Part shown: positions 4,543 to 5,029 of the stretch, piece by piece
Position numbering within the stretch: position 1 is the first letter of the stretch
How the letters are laid out: each line of letters begins with the position of its first letter
NCBI GenBank assembly: GCA_025935445.1
Contig: JAICVG010000127.1
Location: forward strand, 1 to 5,029
Direction: 5' to 3'
Origin: Nitrososphaera sp.
Lineage (GTDB): Archaea > Thermoproteota > Nitrososphaeria > Nitrososphaerales > Nitrososphaeraceae
DNA: 5,029 nt
Made by a program: the position numbers and the translations under genes
The notes under the pieces: generated by a model
The model's database searches: none
The model's input: the letters and a program-made list of their open reading frames with translations, nothing else
Told to the model about the DNA's origin: nothing

Positions 4543-4719
4543 ATGATTAGCCCTAGTACTCTCAACACCGACCCTGTTGTAGCTGAGTTAGAACGAGGAT
4601 TTAGTCATATTCAAAGCCATGGCAGTGAAATTCCCTTTTATCTTCATAGGGAGGGTTTAACAATAAAGCTACCTATTCCACCAGGTTCCTCAGTAGTTCA
4701 GACATATCCTATTGATTAG
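4543..4719 (+). CDS. Possible small protein of unknown function (58 aa)
   Basis: An ATG-started frame of 58 residues is bounded by an in-frame TAA at 4531-4533 and ends at TAG. The N-terminal half (DPVVAELERGFSHIQSH, about 10-26) could form a helix. The second half (FYLHREGLTIKLPIPPGSSV) looks like alternating strands and a Pro/Gly turn. There is no signal peptide, membrane segment or cysteine cluster. I do not recognise a family. Support for a real gene comes from a candidate TATA box at -27, a tandem repeat just upstream of that box, and ordinary protein-like composition. Against it are its short length and the lack of a ribosome site. It would be divergent from radA. It could instead be a remnant or a chance frame; only conservation would decide. 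Confidence 0.45.
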   Translation: MISPSTLNTDPVVAELERGFSHIQSHGSEIPFYLHREGLTIKLPIPPGSSVVQTYPID

Positions 4720-4724
4720 GATAT
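4704..4724. repeat. Perfect 8-bp inverted repeat across the stop codon of the 58-codon gene
   Basis: ATATCCTA at 4704-4711 and TAGGATAT at 4717-4724 are exact reverse complements with a 5-nt spacer TTGAT. The right arm begins with the TAG stop of the small gene. It can form a hairpin with a good loop size, either as a 3' end element of the small transcript or as an operator ahead of the next gene. No T-run follows, so a classical terminator is not supported. Confidence 0.6.
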
Positions 4725-4761
4725 CTGTGCTCAGAAAGGATAGAACATATAGAGTTTGTGC

Positions 4762-4770
4762 ATTAATTAT
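4762..4770 (+). promoter_or_regulatory. Possible TATA box of the gene at the right edge
   Basis: ATTAATTAT is centred about 36 nt before the ATG at 4802, which would give a leader of roughly 10 nt. No Shine-Dalgarno is visible. This is a weak call based on position and composition. Confidence 0.3.
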
Positions 4771-4801
4771 CAAGGCTGCGAAAGTGATAAAGCTTTAACC
4801 T

Positions 4802-5029
4802 ATGGGTTTTGTTATACCCGACTACACGGATGATGATCTGTATGTTGCAGACAGACTCTCGTGTGATCTTAAAACCTGCTATATTTTTATATCATCTTCT
4901 TTAAGCCATATTTCATTGTCGGAGAAAGATTTCGAGTCTCTTGGGTGGAATGACCTTGTTGCGCAAAAGCGCCAACTTACCAGCGAACTCAAAGAGCTGT
5001 CGGACAAGATTGTTGACATTGACAGGAAC
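4802..5029 (+). CDS. Unrecognised protein, N-terminal 76 residues (3' end outside window)
   Basis: The frame begins at ATG with an in-frame TAA two codons upstream (4796-4798) and stays open to the right edge, so it is a partial gene. Residues 1-50 include an acidic start (MGFVIPDYTDDD) and a short hydrophobic strand (CYIFIS, about 26-31), with Cys21 and Cys26. Residues 52-74 (LVAQKRQLTSELKELSDKI and following) have heptad-like leucine spacing and strong charge, suggesting an amphipathic helix or coiled coil. No signal peptide or membrane segment is seen. I do not recognise the family, and the missing remainder may hold the diagnostic domain. It follows the possible 58-codon gene by 82 bp in the same orientation, with its own possible promoter. 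Confidence 0.7.
   Translation, partial: MGFVIPDYTDDDLYVADRLSCDLKTCYIFISSSLSHISLSEKDFESLGWNDLVAQKRQLTSELKELSDKIVDIDRN

Noticed and set aside
4830..4836. ATGATGA resembling a C box of a C/D guide RNA
   Set aside because: It encodes part of an Asp run in the right-edge gene, and no CTGA D box or terminal stem is found at a suitable distance.

Overview
This window most likely comes from an archaeon of the Nitrososphaeria (Thaumarchaeota). It carries a RadA recombinase of archaeal architecture (N-terminal helix-hairpin-helix plus RecA core) and an archaeal-type (class II) glyceraldehyde-3-phosphate dehydrogenase. Both Shine-Dalgarno-led and apparently leaderless genes are present, with TATA boxes about 27 nt ahead of the leaderless starts. 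The phylum assignment is a judgement from protein resemblance; no ribosomal RNA or other decisive marker is present.

Layout. Bases 3-50 (+) are the last 15 codons of a protein ending in a CBS-like strand. Four bases later, on the opposite strand, a 41-residue cysteine-rich mini-protein ends (55-180, -). A 170-bp gap with a 9-bp inverted repeat leads to the 3' end of the GAPDH gene (351-1397, -), which appears to start at a TTG codon. A 211-bp divergent promoter region separates it from a two-gene tryptophan operon: trpG (1609-2196, +) and trpD (2193-3272, +), coupled by an ATGA overlap. The trpD stop lies one base from the stop of the convergent radA gene (3274-4299, -). A 243-bp region rich in inverted and direct repeats then lies between the radA promoter and a possible 58-residue protein gene (4543-4719, +). 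The window closes with the 5' part of an unrecognised gene (4802 to the edge, +).

How the genes work together. TrpG supplies ammonia for anthranilate synthesis and TrpD consumes the anthranilate. The synthase large subunit TrpE is not in the window and cannot sit immediately upstream, because the divergent GAPDH gene is there. GAPDH serves central carbon metabolism and RadA serves homologous recombination. Neither is functionally tied to the trp genes, so the block looks like ordinary dense archaeal core genome rather than an accessory island. No mobile element, CRISPR array, rRNA or tRNA was found.

The least explained parts are the small genes and the intergenic repeats: the Cys-rich 41-mer, the 58-mer with a possible promoter and tandem upstream repeat, the 8-bp palindrome on the 58-mer's stop codon, and crossing complementary arms upstream of radA. 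None of them is demonstrated to be a new system.
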